Below the pieces are notes generated by a model. It saw only the letters and a program-made list of their open reading frames with translations. It was not told the DNA's origin and searched no databases. A stretch of 64,000 bases of DNA, taken from assembly GCF_900626285.1 (NCBI RefSeq), contig NZ_LR131147.1:1-64000 (forward strand), in the 5' to 3' direction. Source of the stretch: Intestinimonas massiliensis (ex Afouda et al. 2020) (GTDB taxonomy: Bacteria > Bacillota > Clostridia > Oscillospirales > Oscillospiraceae). How positions within the stretch are numbered: position 1 is the stretch's first letter; the number at the start of each line of letters is the position of its first letter. This document shows, piece after piece, positions 7,391 through 16,140 of this stretch. A program made the position numbers and the translations under genes.

Positions 7391-8305
7391 ATGACACGAT
7401 ATGATCCGGCAGCCCGCTGGCAGGAGGTCACGGCGCTGCTGCCGCCCCGCCTGCGGGAAGCCGCCCGGCGGCTGGACGAGCCTGGGCTGGTCAGAGCGGA
7501 GGAACTGCGCCTGCGGACAGGCCGGCCCATGACGGCGGTCTATCCCCACGGGGAGGAGCCCATACCGGACGCGGAGACAGTGACCGCGGCGGATCTGGAC
7601 CTGGTGCTGGAGATCGCCACCCGGGCCTCCGTCCACACCGCCCAGGCCCAGATCAGCAGCGGCTTTTTCACCGTCCGGGGGGGCCACCGCATCGGTATCT
7701 GCGGCAGCGGTGTGATGGGGGAGGGACAGGTGCGCAACCTGCGGAACATCTCATCCCTGGCCATCCGTATCGCCCGGGAGGTGCCGGGGGCGGCCAGTCC
7801 GGTGCTGGACAAGCTGTGGCGGGAGGGGCGGTTTCAGAGCACCCTGGTGGTCTCGCCTCCCGGCGGAGGCAAGACCACTCTGCTGCGGGATCTGATCCGC
7901 CGCATCTCCGACGGAGACGGCTGCCCTGCCCTTCGGGTGGGGGTGGCGGACGAGCGGGGAGAGCTGGCCGCCATGCGGGAGGGCGCAGCCCAGTTTGACG
8001 TGGGCGGACACACCGACGTGATGGACGGCTGCCCCAAGGAAAAGGGACTGCTGATGCTGCTGCGGGGCATGAATCCTCAAGTGCTGGCAGCGGACGAGAT
8101 CACAGCCCCGGAGGACTGCCGGGCGCTGGAGGTGGCCGCCAACTGCGGCGTGGCTCTGCTCTGCTCGGCCCATGGGCTGGATCTGGAGGACCTGAGGACC
8201 AGGCCGCTGTACCGGGACCTGCTGGAGCGGCGGATCTTCCGCCGGCTGGTGGTCATCCGAAGAACAGAGCGCGGCCGGAACTATCAGGTGGTGGAGCTGT
8301 GCTGA
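7391..8305 (+). CDS. spoIIIAA: Stage III sporulation protein AA, secretion-type ATPase
   Basis: SpoIIIAA is the cytoplasmic ATPase of the SpoIIIA-SpoIIQ channel between mother cell and forespore. It resembles type II/IV secretion ATPases. The 304-residue protein has a Walker A at residues 156-163 (PPGGGKTT), a later AADE Walker B-like segment, and the family-typical GGHRIGICG near residue 97. It opens the eight-gene operon and overlaps spoIIIAB by seven bases. A terminator upstream and a possible sigma-E-like promoter isolate the operon from lgt. Confidence 0.96.
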   Translation: MTRYDPAARWQEVTALLPPRLREAARRLDEPGLVRAEELRLRTGRPMTAVYPHGEEPIPDAETVTAADLDLVLEIATRASVHTAQAQISSGFFTVRGGHRIGICGSGVMGEGQVRNLRNISSLAIRIAREVPGAASPVLDKLWREGRFQSTLVVSPPGGGKTTLLRDLIRRISDGDGCPALRVGVADERGELAAMREGAAQFDVGGHTDVMDGCPKEKGLLMLLRGMNPQVLAADEITAPEDCRALEVAANCGVALLCSAHGLDLEDLRTRPLYRDLLERRIFRRLVVIRRTERGRNYQVVELC

Positions 8306-8811
8306 GACTGGCCGGGGCGGTCCTGCTGGCGGCGGGGCCGGCTCTGATCGGCTTTCACGCCGCCAGCCGCCTGGCCCGCAGGCCCAGGCTCCTGCGGGAG
8401 CTCATCGCCGCCCTGGAGCAGATGGAGCGGGAGATTTCCTTCCGCCTGACTCCTCTGCCGGAGCTGTTCCTTCGGCTGTCCGGAGAATACAGCGGGCCGG
8501 TGGGTGTGCTGTTTGCCTGCTGCGCCCGGAGCATGGACGATCTGGGTCAGCGGTCCCTGTCCCAGATCTGGCGGCAGGCTCTGAATGAGGCATCTCTGGA
8601 CCTGGAAGGGCGGGGCCGGAGGGCTCTGGAGGAGCTGGGCGAGGTGCTGGGTCGATACGATGGGGAAGGCCTGCTGGGGGCTCTGCGTCAGGCCTGCGGG
8701 GAACTGACCGCCGCGGCGGAGGAGGCGGAGCGGGAACGGGAACGGAAAGGGCGGATGGATCAGGTGCTGGGCCTGACGGCGGGCGCTCTCCTGGTCATTC
8801 TTCTGATATAG
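8299..8811 (+). CDS. spoIIIAB: Stage III sporulation protein AB
   Basis: This 170-residue protein has one membrane segment at each end and a soluble helical middle, similar to type II secretion GspF-like proteins. It starts at GTG, overlapping the end of spoIIIAA. Position between AA and AC and the motif ALEQMEREISFRLTPLPE (a hallmark stretch) support the call. Confidence 0.92.
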   Translation: MLRLAGAVLLAAGPALIGFHAASRLARRPRLLRELIAALEQMEREISFRLTPLPELFLRLSGEYSGPVGVLFACCARSMDDLGQRSLSQIWRQALNEASLDLEGRGRRALEELGEVLGRYDGEGLLGALRQACGELTAAAEEAERERERKGRMDQVLGLTAGALLVILLI

Positions 8812-8824
8812 GGAGTAGGAAAGT

Positions 8825-9019
8825 ATGAATGTTGATTTGATCTTCAAGATCGCGGCCATCGGCATCCTGATCTCGGTGCTCAATCAGGTGCTTACCCGTT
8901 CCGGGCGGGACGAGCAGGCCACCATGACCACCCTGGCGGGGCTGGTGGTGGTGCTGATGATGGTGGTGCAGCAGATCAGCGAGCTGTTCGAGCTGGTAAA
9001 AGATCTCTTCGGCCTGTAA
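8825..9019 (+). CDS. spoIIIAC: Stage III sporulation protein AC
   Basis: This is a 64-residue protein with two hydrophobic helices, exactly the size and layout of SpoIIIAC, a membrane component of the feeding-tube channel. The central GRDEQATMTTLAGLVVVLMM is characteristic. It lies between spoIIIAB and spoIIIAD, with gaps of 13 and 5 bases. Confidence 0.93.
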   Translation: MNVDLIFKIAAIGILISVLNQVLTRSGRDEQATMTTLAGLVVVLMMVVQQISELFELVKDLFGL

Positions 9020-9024
9020 ACGCC

Positions 9025-9411
9025 ATGGAGCTGGTGGGAAAAATGGCGGCCCTGGCCGTAGCGGCGGCCCTGTGCGCCCTGGTGGTCCGGCAGAACGCCA
9101 GGGAAGTAGGTCTGGTACTTTCTCTGGCGGCAGGGGCATTGATCCTGGCTCAGGCCCTGGGCGCCGTGGAGGCCATCCGGGCGCTGATGGAGGACCTGGG
9201 GGAGCGGGCGGGCCTGTCGCCGGCGGTGCTGGACCCGATATTGAAAACCGTGGGGATCGCGGTGCTCACCCGGCTGTCGGCGGAGGTGTGCCGGGATGCC
9301 CAGGAGAGCGGAATCGCAGCCTTTGTGGAGACGGCTGGGGCGGTAATGGCCCTCTACGTGGCGCTTCCGCTGATGCGGGCGGTGCTGGAGACCATTGCGG
9401 AATTGCTGTGA
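9025..9411 (+). CDS. spoIIIAD: Stage III sporulation protein AD
   Basis: A 128-residue integral membrane protein with about four hydrophobic segments, matching SpoIIIAD. The segment GIAVLTRLSAEVCRDAQESG near residue 78 is typical of the family. It sits five bases after spoIIIAC within the operon. Confidence 0.92.
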   Translation: MELVGKMAALAVAAALCALVVRQNAREVGLVLSLAAGALILAQALGAVEAIRALMEDLGERAGLSPAVLDPILKTVGIAVLTRLSAEVCRDAQESGIAAFVETAGAVMALYVALPLMRAVLETIAELL

Positions 9412-9445
9412 TCCGGGCTCGGATGTGTAAGGGAGCGGATGTGAG

Positions 9446-10552
9446 ATGGGAAGACGGCTGCTGATGCTGCTGTGTATGCTGGCGGTCCTGGTGGGTACAG
9501 CCCGGGCCGCCGAGACCGACATCCCGGCGGCCCAGTCGGAGGCATTGGACCTGGACGGGATCCAGGCGGCAGGAGAGAAATGGGTACCGGGGATCGACCT
9601 GGAGGACGGCCTGGATCTGGAGGCCGGTATTCAGACCATCCTGGATACCGGCAGCGGACAGGTGTCCGGGGTTCTGCGGAAGGCGCTGCGGAGCGGAGTG
9701 CTGCTGCTGGCCGTGGTGCTGCTGTGTGGCCTGGCAGAGGGACTGTACGGCGGCGTGGGCGGCGTGGATGGCCCGGACCTGGTCTCCATGGTAGGGGCCA
9801 TGGCGGTGGCGGCCGTGGCGGTGGCGGATGCCAACTCCCTGATTGGCATGGGCCGGGAGGCCCTGGAACACATGGAGACCTTCTCCAAGCTGCTCCTGCC
9901 GGCGGTCACCGCGGCGGCAGCGGCGGCAGGCACACCCAGCGGAGCCGCCGCCCGGCAGCTGGCCACCATGCTCTTTTCCGATGTGCTGATGACGGTCATC
10001 ACCAGCCTGCTGCTTCCGCTGCTCTATCTCTACATTGCCGCCTGCGTCGGTCACACCGCCATCGGGAACGAGGGGCTGAAGCGGATAGCCGGCACCATCA
10101 AGTGGGTGGTGACTGCGGTGCTCAGCGCCATCCTCATCCTGTTTGTGGGATATCTGACCGTCAGCGGAGCCATCGCCGGGACGGCAGATGCAGCTACTGT
10201 AAAGGCAGCCAAGTTTACAATGTCCAGCATGGTGCCGGTGGTGGGAGGCATCCTGTCCGACGCGGCGGAAACCGTGCTGGCCAGCGCGGGCATCCTGAAA
10301 AACGCGGTGGGCGTGTTCGGTATGCTGGTGGTGCTGGGGATGTGCGTGGTCCCATTCCTCCAGCTGGGGATCCACTATCTGGTCTATAAGCTCACCGCGG
10401 CCCTGAGCGCTACAGTGTCCGGCGGCCGGGTGGCGGGGCTCATCGATCAGATCGGCGGGGCGTTCGGCTTGGTGCTTGGAATGACAGGTGCATGCGCTTT
10501 ACTGCTGCTGATATCCATGGTTTCTGCGGTAACTGCCGCCACGGGAGGGTAG
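9446..10552 (+). CDS. spoIIIAE: Stage III sporulation protein AE
   Basis: This is the largest polytopic subunit of the SpoIIIA complex at 368 residues. A cleavable-looking signal (MGRRLLMLLCMLAVLVGTARA) is followed by a polar stretch and then seven or so membrane segments. The order and length match SpoIIIAE. Its close spacing to AD (34 bases) and AF (5 bases) supports one transcript. Confidence 0.93.
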   Translation: MGRRLLMLLCMLAVLVGTARAAETDIPAAQSEALDLDGIQAAGEKWVPGIDLEDGLDLEAGIQTILDTGSGQVSGVLRKALRSGVLLLAVVLLCGLAEGLYGGVGGVDGPDLVSMVGAMAVAAVAVADANSLIGMGREALEHMETFSKLLLPAVTAAAAAAGTPSGAAARQLATMLFSDVLMTVITSLLLPLLYLYIAACVGHTAIGNEGLKRIAGTIKWVVTAVLSAILILFVGYLTVSGAIAGTADAATVKAAKFTMSSMVPVVGGILSDAAETVLASAGILKNAVGVFGMLVVLGMCVVPFLQLGIHYLVYKLTAALSATVSGGRVAGLIDQIGGAFGLVLGMTGACALLLLISMVSAVTAATGG

Positions 10553-10557
10553 GGAAG

Positions 10558-11049
10558 ATGCTGGATGTGATACGACAGTGGCTGATGGGGGTCACCTGTG
10601 CGGCGCTGGTGATCGCCATGGCAGAGAGCCTGACCCCGTCCGGGACCATCCGAAAAATCGGGCGGCTGACCGGCGGGCTGGTGCTGCTGATCGCCATGCT
10701 GGGTCCCCTGCTCTCCCTGGATGAGGGAACCCTGACCCGCGCGCTGACAGAATACCGGCTCTCCTTAGGCGATTACAGCCAGGAACTGGAACAGGAGGAC
10801 CAGAGCTTGATGAGAGGCATCATAGAGGAGCGCTCCGGCGCATATATACAGGACAAGGCGGAAGAGATGGGCATTGACTGCCAGGTGGCTGTAGGGGCGG
10901 ATGAGGAGGGTGACTGGCCGGTGCCGGAGTACGTCACGGTCTTCGGTACATTGACGGCGGAGGAACAGACCAGGCTGACCCGGGAGATCGAAGCTGATTT
11001 TGCCATTCCGGCAGAGCGGCAGTACTACGAAAGCGGTGGCGATCAATGA
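10558..11049 (+). CDS. spoIIIAF: Stage III sporulation protein AF
   Basis: A 163-residue protein with two N-terminal membrane helices followed by a soluble domain, as in SpoIIIAF. I chose the ATG of MLDVIRQWL behind GGGAGGGTAGGGAAG. An ATG 66 bases further upstream lies inside spoIIIAE and has no ribosome-binding site. Overlaps spoIIIAG by four bases. Confidence 0.9.
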   Translation: MLDVIRQWLMGVTCAALVIAMAESLTPSGTIRKIGRLTGGLVLLIAMLGPLLSLDEGTLTRALTEYRLSLGDYSQELEQEDQSLMRGIIEERSGAYIQDKAEEMGIDCQVAVGADEEGDWPVPEYVTVFGTLTAEEQTRLTREIEADFAIPAERQYYESGGDQ

Positions 11050-11585
11050 AAAAGACAGACCTGATACAGTGGAAAAAACGTTTAGACAGCCTGTTTCAGC
11101 GATACAAATATGTGCTGCTGGTGATTCTGGTGGGAGCTGTTCTGCTGCTGCTTCCGCCTCTGTGGGAGAAGGATGGGGCGGAGGAGCGTGAAGCGGAAAG
11201 CCAGATCCGGCAGGAAGAAGGGGGGACAGACTCGGTGGACGATCTGGAGCGTCGGCTGGAGGAGTCCCTGTCTCAGATCCAGGGGGTGGGAGAGACAGAC
11301 GTCATCCTGACGTTGAAAAGCGGGCCCCAGAAGATCCTGGCCCAGGATTCCGAAACCTCCGTCAGTGAACGGGGGACGGAAGCCAGTGTGTCCGCAGTAA
11401 TTCTCTCCCGGGGATCGGGTGAGGAAGATACCGTCGTGGTGCAGCAGCTTTCGCCCCAATATCAGGGGGCCCTTGTGATATGCTCAGGAGGAGACGACCC
11501 GGAAGTGCGGCTGCGGCTGGTGGAGGCCGTGTCCGCTCTGACGGGCTTGGGCGCGGATAAGATCTCAGTATGTAAAGGAAAGTGA
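11046..11585 (+). CDS. spoIIIAG: Stage III sporulation protein AG
   Basis: A bitopic protein of 179 residues with one N-terminal membrane helix (about residues 20-38) and a periplasm-like soluble ring-forming domain. SpoIIIAG forms the large ring of the channel in the intermembrane space. The segment RRLEESLSQIQGVGETDVILT starts the ring-building motif region. It begins within the end of spoIIIAF (ATGA). Confidence 0.93.
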   Translation: MKKTDLIQWKKRLDSLFQRYKYVLLVILVGAVLLLLPPLWEKDGAEEREAESQIRQEEGGTDSVDDLERRLEESLSQIQGVGETDVILTLKSGPQKILAQDSETSVSERGTEASVSAVILSRGSGEEDTVVVQQLSPQYQGALVICSGGDDPEVRLRLVEAVSALTGLGADKISVCKGK

Positions 11586-11595
11586 GGAAACCAAG

Positions 11596-12171
11596 ATGAA
11601 AGTATGGAAACGCAACGCCGTGGTGGCGGCTATCGTGCTCTTTGTCTGTGCGGCGGTCTATCTCAACTGGACCTATCAGGGCCAGGAGACCGCGGACGCA
11701 GGCAAGACCCTGGGCCAGGCGGCCCTGGTGTCGGGGCAGACCTCCGACCCGCTGCTCAGCAGCACGGCCTCTCCGGCTGTTACCGAGACCGGTCAGCCTG
11801 CCGGTACGGAATCTTCCGGATATTTTGCCTCGGCCCGGCTCAACCGGCAGGAGGCCAGGGACAGTGCGCTGACCATTCTGCAGGATGCGGCGGCGGATGA
11901 GAGTGCGGACGAGGCCATGAAGGAGGAGACCGCCATGGCCATCCAGTCCCTGGCGGATTACACCGTGGCAGAGGCCCAGATCGAGAACCTGGTGACGGCC
12001 AAAGGCTACGCCGACTGCATCGCCTTCATCAGTGATGAGAGCGTCAGCGTGGTGGTATCTACCGGCGGCTCCGAGCTGACCGATGCGGATGTGGCCAAAA
12101 TCACGGAAATTGTCACTGATGAGACCGGCTGCGAGGCCAGCCAGGTGAAGATCATTCCGGCGGAAGATTGA
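11596..12171 (+). CDS. spoIIIAH: Stage III sporulation protein AH
   Basis: The final operon gene, 191 residues: one N-terminal membrane helix, a low-complexity linker rich in Ser/Thr/Gly/Ala, then the YscJ/FliF-like ring domain (from about residue 75, with YFASARLNRQEARDSAL). SpoIIIAH docks with SpoIIQ across the septum. No SpoIIQ gene is present in this window. Confidence 0.93.
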   Translation: MKVWKRNAVVAAIVLFVCAAVYLNWTYQGQETADAGKTLGQAALVSGQTSDPLLSSTASPAVTETGQPAGTESSGYFASARLNRQEARDSALTILQDAAADESADEAMKEETAMAIQSLADYTVAEAQIENLVTAKGYADCIAFISDESVSVVVSTGGSELTDADVAKITEIVTDETGCEASQVKIIPAED

Positions 12172-12174
12172 CCC

Positions 12175-12203
12175 TTGCTTTTTCAGCCTGTCTGAGGTAG
12201 TAT
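12175..12203 (+). promoter_or_regulatory. Promoter of the cobalamin riboswitch-btuFCD unit
   Basis: TTGCTT (12175-12180), a 17-base spacer, and TAGTAT (12198-12203) lie just before the riboswitch. Confidence 0.6.
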
Positions 12204-12204
12204 G

Positions 12205-12480
12205 GGAGTACACAATTGAATCGTTCGGTTTTCAGGTACAGTCTTATGGCTGTTGAAAAGGGAAATGGGTGAGAATCCCATACAATTCCTGTTGCCGTAT
12301 TTGAGGAGTTTTCCGCAGAATGTCACTGGGGCGTTTGCCCTGGGAAGGCGCGGAAGGCGATGATGCATAAGTCGGAATACCTGCCTGGCAACTCGGTGCA
12401 TGCCCCTGCGGAGGACGGGGGCAGAGCCAGTCTTTCCATGCAGTGTGATCGGCGTCCTCTTTTGAGGACGCCTTTTTTTG
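12205..12480 (+). promoter_or_regulatory. Cobalamin (adenosylcobalamin-type) riboswitch with terminator
   Basis: The leader contains the conserved GGAAATGGGTGAGAATCCCA core (12261-12280) and the B12-box-like AAGTCGGAATACCTGCC (12369-12385), both hallmarks of the cobalamin family. It ends in an intrinsic terminator: GGCGTCCTC (12451-12459) pairs with GAGGACGCC (12464-12472), followed by seven T residues. When B12 is abundant, transcription of the downstream importer should stop here. Confidence 0.92.
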
Positions 12481-12573
12481 CCTGAACTGCCGGGAGGCGG
12501 AGTTGCCGGGCCAGTCCCGGAAACAAGCCGCGTCCCGGCTTTTTTCATATCACACTTCAGGAAAGGAAGATCA

Positions 12574-13662
12574 TCAATGAAGAAATGGATCCAGATTCTG
12601 CTGGCGGCGGCGTTGGCGCTGTCCTGTCTCTCCGGCTGCAGTGCACAGAAGGCGAAACAGACGCCGCCTGCCGGAAGCCGGACGCCGGATGCCGGCGAGA
12701 CCCGGACCCACGTTGTGGAGGACGCTCTGGGCCGGAGCGTGGAGCTGCCTGTCTCTGATGTGACGGCGGTGGTGAGCAACGCCTACAATATGGAGCTGGT
12801 CAATGCCATCGGTGCCATCGACCAGGTCGTAGGCGTGGACTGGTATATCTGGCAGGACGCGGAATCCTGGAAAGGCAGATTTACAGAAGATATGGAGGTG
12901 GGAAAGGATCCGGAGATGAACTATGAAAAGATTATCGAACTGGATCCGGATGTGCTGATCCTGGCGGGAAACGGCGGCTGGGAGGATGCGGAGGCGGCCC
13001 TGACTCCGTTCGGCATTCAGGTGTTTGTCAGCAATGCCTACTATACTTCGGAATTTTTGAACACGACCCTGAAGCTGGGGGAGGTGCTGGGACATCAGGA
13101 GGAAGCGCAAGTGCTTTACAGCTATTTTAAGGAAAAGCTGGACTACATTGACCGGCAGCTGGAAACTGTTCCGGAAAAGACAGTGTATTTTGAGTATCGC
13201 ACCCCCGGTCGTACTTCCATCCCGGGCGACTACTTTTACAACATGGTTGCTTATGCCCATGGCGACAACATCTTTAAGGACGCAACGGCCAACCAGGTGG
13301 ATCTGGAGGCGGTAGTGGAGGCGGATCCGGATTATATTGTCAAGGTATCGGCCCCCGATGTGACCTCCTCTTACTATCCGCCCACCCCGGAGGAGCATCA
13401 GGCCATTCGGGATGAGCTGATTTCCCGGCCGGGCTGGGATGAGATCTCGGCAGTAAAGAATGACCATATCCTCCTGCTGTCCCACTATGTCCACGGCGGA
13501 GCCTCCAAACTGGTAGGGTGTATGTATGTGGCGAAATTCCTCTACCCGGAGCAGCTGCCTGACTTGCATCCGGAGCAGGTGTTCTCCGATTGGCTGACCA
13601 TGTTCCAGCATAACGACTACATCGCCGGCCACACCGATCCGGCCTTTCCCTTCGATGGCTGA
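12574..13662 (+). CDS. btuF: Cobalamin-type ABC transporter substrate-binding lipoprotein
   Basis: This is an extracellular binding lipoprotein of the BtuF/FhuD fold. A signal peptide ends in the lipobox LSGC with lipidated Cys21, and the helical-backbone binding domain fills the rest (362 residues). The family also serves siderophores and haem, and the sequence alone does not fix the ligand. The upstream cobalamin riboswitch is the strong argument for B12 or a corrinoid precursor. The start is the ATG of MKKWIQILL behind GGAAAGGAAG. It overlaps the permease gene by eight bases. Confidence 0.88.
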   Translation, partial: SMKKWIQILLAAALALSCLSGCSAQKAKQTPPAGSRTPDAGETRTHVVEDALGRSVELPVSDVTAVVSNAYNMELVNAIGAIDQVVGVDWYIWQDAESWKGRFTEDMEVGKDPEMNYEKIIELDPDVLILAGNGGWEDAEAALTPFGIQVFVSNAYYTSEFLNTTLKLGEVLGHQEEAQVLYSYFKEKLDYIDRQLETVPEKTVYFEYRTPGRTSIPGDYFYNMVAYAHGDNIFKDATANQVDLEAVVEADPDYIVKVSAPDVTSSYYPPTPEEHQAIRDELISRPGWDEISAVKNDHILLLSHYVHGGASKLVGCMYVAKFLYPEQLPDLHPEQVFSDWLTMFQHNDYIAGHTDPAFPFDG

Positions 13663-14725
13663 GCACGGAACCGTCCGGGAGCGGTATGAGCGCCGGGACC
13701 AGCACAGGCGTCTGGCCCTGGGCTTGCTGGTGCTGGGGATCCTGGCGGCGGGGCTGTGGTTTGTGACCCTGGGCGTGTCGGAGACCGATTTCTCCACCGT
13801 CCTGGGTGCCATCGGCGCTTGGCTCGGAGGACGGGTGGATCAGAGCCCTGATGCCGCCAAGTATAAGATCATCCTCTTCCTGAGGCTGCCGAGGCTGGCA
13901 GCTGCGCTGGCAGCGGGTGTGGGGCTGTCCGCAGCGGGCGTGTGTATGCAGGGGATCACCCGAAATCCATTGGTGAGCCCCTTCACCATCGGTGTCTCTT
14001 CCGCTGCCGCCTTCGGCGCCTCGATCGCCATCGTGCTGCTGGGAATGACCGACCTGGGCGGTCAGGTGGTGATCGTACTTTGCGCCTTCGCTTCGGCGCT
14101 GGTATGTGCAGGACTGGTCTACCTGGTCTCTGCCGCCGCCGGAATGTCTCCGGAGAGCATGGTCCTCATCGGAACGGCGCTGAACTATCTGTTCAGCGCC
14201 GGCTCCTCCACCCTGCAGTTTTTTGCCGATGAACACCAGCTCTCTGATGTGGTGCAGTGGACCTTCGGCAGCCTGAACGGCATATCCTGGAGCGAGACAG
14301 GCATCATCGCGCTGTTTGTGGCCCTGTGCACGCTGGCGCTGCATCGTTTTTCCGGCGCGCTGAATGTGATGGCCACAGGAGAGGACCAGCTGGTACGGGG
14401 TCTGGGGCTGAACCCGGCTTTCCTGCGGGTAACGGTGGGTCTGCTGTCCATCCTGATGACGGCGGCGGTGATCAGCTTTACCGGCGTGATCGGTTTTGTG
14501 GGCCTTACCGCGCCTCACATTGCACGGATCCTGGTGGGGAGCGACCACCGCTATCTGATCCCATTTTCCGCCGCGGTGGGTGCCGGGCTGCTGATGGTGT
14601 CCGACACCGTGGGAAAGGTGATCCTGGCTCCGGTGACCATCCCGGTAGGCATCGTGGTGTCCTTCCTGGGTGTTCCTATTTTTATCAACCTCATTTTAAC
14701 GGAGAAAAAGGGGTATCTGCGGTGA
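13655..14725 (+). CDS. btuC: Cobalamin-type ABC transporter permease (BtuC/FecCD family)
   Basis: The 356-residue permease has about ten membrane segments. It shows the FecCD-family signatures RLPRLAAALAAGVGLSAAGVCMQG (residues about 69 on) and the coupling-loop stretch GFVGLTAPHIARILVGSDHR. It overlaps btuF and is overlapped by the ATPase gene (GTGA), so the three are translationally coupled. Imports corrinoids if the riboswitch-based assignment is correct. Confidence 0.9.
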   Translation: MAEHGTVRERYERRDQHRRLALGLLVLGILAAGLWFVTLGVSETDFSTVLGAIGAWLGGRVDQSPDAAKYKIILFLRLPRLAAALAAGVGLSAAGVCMQGITRNPLVSPFTIGVSSAAAFGASIAIVLLGMTDLGGQVVIVLCAFASALVCAGLVYLVSAAAGMSPESMVLIGTALNYLFSAGSSTLQFFADEHQLSDVVQWTFGSLNGISWSETGIIALFVALCTLALHRFSGALNVMATGEDQLVRGLGLNPAFLRVTVGLLSILMTAAVISFTGVIGFVGLTAPHIARILVGSDHRYLIPFSAAVGAGLLMVSDTVGKVILAPVTIPVGIVVSFLGVPIFINLILTEKKGYLR

Positions 14726-15513
14726 GCTTACAAGTAAATGCCCTTTCCTTCCGGTACGGCAAAGCGTCCGAACCGGTGTTCCGCCAGATCTCCTTTTCTG
14801 TGGAGCAAGGGGAGACCGTTGGCCTGCTGGGGCCCAACGGAACAGGCAAGACAACGCTGCTCAAGTGCATCCAGCAGGTCCTCCGGCCGGAGGCGGGCAC
14901 CGTGCTCCTGGACGGGCAGGATCTGTCCGGCCTCAAACCCATGGAGCGTGCCAGAAGGATCGCCTATGTGCCCCAGAGCCTGCACACCGTGTTTCCGGTC
15001 CAGGTGGTGGATTTCGTACTGTCCGGTCGTATGCCCTTTGCCAAGCACCATGTGGGGGAGAAGGACAAGCAGCTGGTGTTTGATCTGCTGAAGCAGCTGG
15101 ATCTGGAGGCCTTTGCCTTCCGCATGCTGGGAGAGATGAGCGGCGGTGAGCGGCAGCGGGTTCTCATTGCCCGCGCCCTGGCCCAGACGCCGAAGGCGCT
15201 CCTTCTGGATGAGCCTACCGCCAGCCTGGACCTGAGGCACCAGATGAAGACGCTGGAGCTGATCCGTGGACTGGCCAGAGAGCAGCGGCTGTCCGTCCTG
15301 TTTTCGGTACACGATCTGAACCTGGCTGCCATGTACTGCGACCGGATCATCCTGCTCCAGGGCGGGACGGTCCAATGTATGGGGACCAGGGAGGAGGTGC
15401 TGACCGCGGAGCAGATCCGGCTGGCCTACGGGGTAGAGACCCGGGTGATCCGGGAAAACGGCCGGCTCTTCGTCCATCTGGTACCGGAAGCAGACGGCAA
15501 AAATCAGTTGTAA
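14722..15513 (+). CDS. btuD: Cobalamin-type ABC transporter ATP-binding protein
   Basis: The 263-residue nucleotide-binding subunit has Walker A GPNGTGKT at residues 37-44, signature MSGGERQRVLIARAL, and Walker B LLLDEPTASLD. It starts at GTG overlapping the btuC stop. A longer frame reaches back into btuC but lacks a ribosome-binding site. A promoter for the next gene overlaps its stop codon. Confidence 0.92.
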   Translation: MSLQVNALSFRYGKASEPVFRQISFSVEQGETVGLLGPNGTGKTTLLKCIQQVLRPEAGTVLLDGQDLSGLKPMERARRIAYVPQSLHTVFPVQVVDFVLSGRMPFAKHHVGEKDKQLVFDLLKQLDLEAFAFRMLGEMSGGERQRVLIARALAQTPKALLLDEPTASLDLRHQMKTLELIRGLAREQRLSVLFSVHDLNLAAMYCDRIILLQGGTVQCMGTREEVLTAEQIRLAYGVETRVIRENGRLFVHLVPEADGKNQL

Positions 15514-15535
15514 TTTCTCTTTTTTGTGGTACAAT
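15508..15535 (+). promoter_or_regulatory. Promoter of the Gls24-family gene
   Basis: TTGTAA (15508-15513), a 16-base spacer and TACAAT (15530-15535). Confidence 0.65.
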
Positions 15536-15568
15536 GTTTTCATAGTACACAAAAGGAGGGTGTCTGGC

Positions 15569-15952
15569 ATGGCAGATGGGAAAGAGTATATCTCCCGGCC
15601 TGATGAGCTGGGGAACATCCATATATCCGAGGACGTTTTGGCTGTAATCGCCGCTGCCGCCGCTATGGAGGTGGAAGGGGTCGGGAGCCTCTCCGCCAAT
15701 TTGAGCAGCGACATTGCCGAGCTGCTGGGCGGAAAGAAGAATCTGTCCAAGGGAATTCATATTACAGTAGAGGAGGAGAGCATCCGCGTGGATCTGTCCA
15801 TCCTCATCAAGTATGGCTATACGATCATCGACGTGGCCAAAGAGGTTCAGAACGCAGTGTACCACGCCATTGAGAACACCAGCGGCCTGACTGTGGAGTG
15901 CGTCAACGTCCATGTGGCAGGCGTTTCCTTTGAGCGAGAGACCGGCAAGTGA
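15569..15952 (+). CDS. Asp23/Gls24 family envelope stress response protein
   Basis: A small 127-residue cytoplasmic protein of the Asp23/Gls24 family, related to B. subtilis YqhY, which sits next to nusB there as well. Family features: the opening SRPDELGNIHISEDVLAVIA, the AAAMEVEGVGSLS motif, and the C-terminal VECVNVHVAGVSF. The start is the ATG of MADGKEYIS behind AAGGAGGGTG. It has its own promoter and terminator. The precise role is unclear; YqhY has been linked to control of fatty acid synthesis. Confidence 0.92.
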   Translation: MADGKEYISRPDELGNIHISEDVLAVIAAAAAMEVEGVGSLSANLSSDIAELLGGKKNLSKGIHITVEEESIRVDLSILIKYGYTIIDVAKEVQNAVYHAIENTSGLTVECVNVHVAGVSFERETGK

Positions 15953-15994
15953 TTTACCTTGACGGCTGATCGGACCACAAAATGGAGCATGATG

Positions 15995-16026
15995 AAAAAG
16001 GACGCCCATCCGGGCGTCCTTTTTTG
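15995..16026 (+). terminator. Rho-independent terminator after the Gls24-family gene
   Basis: GACGCCC (16001-16007) pairs with GGGCGTC (16012-16018), flanked by A-rich and T-rich tracts. Confidence 0.88.
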
Positions 16027-16140
16027 CCGGATATCTGACCATCCGGCGGAATTTGCTCCTTCCTTTTTATGCAGTCTTGTTGTATAATGTAACTATCTTT
16101 GAATATCACATGGGAATATGCCCGCTATGGAGGAACTGCA

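Noticed and set aside
14257..14721. Fusion-like extension of the ABC ATPase back into the permease gene
   Set aside because: The extra region is a frame-shifted reading of btuC; the GTG at 14722 gives the standard ATPase.
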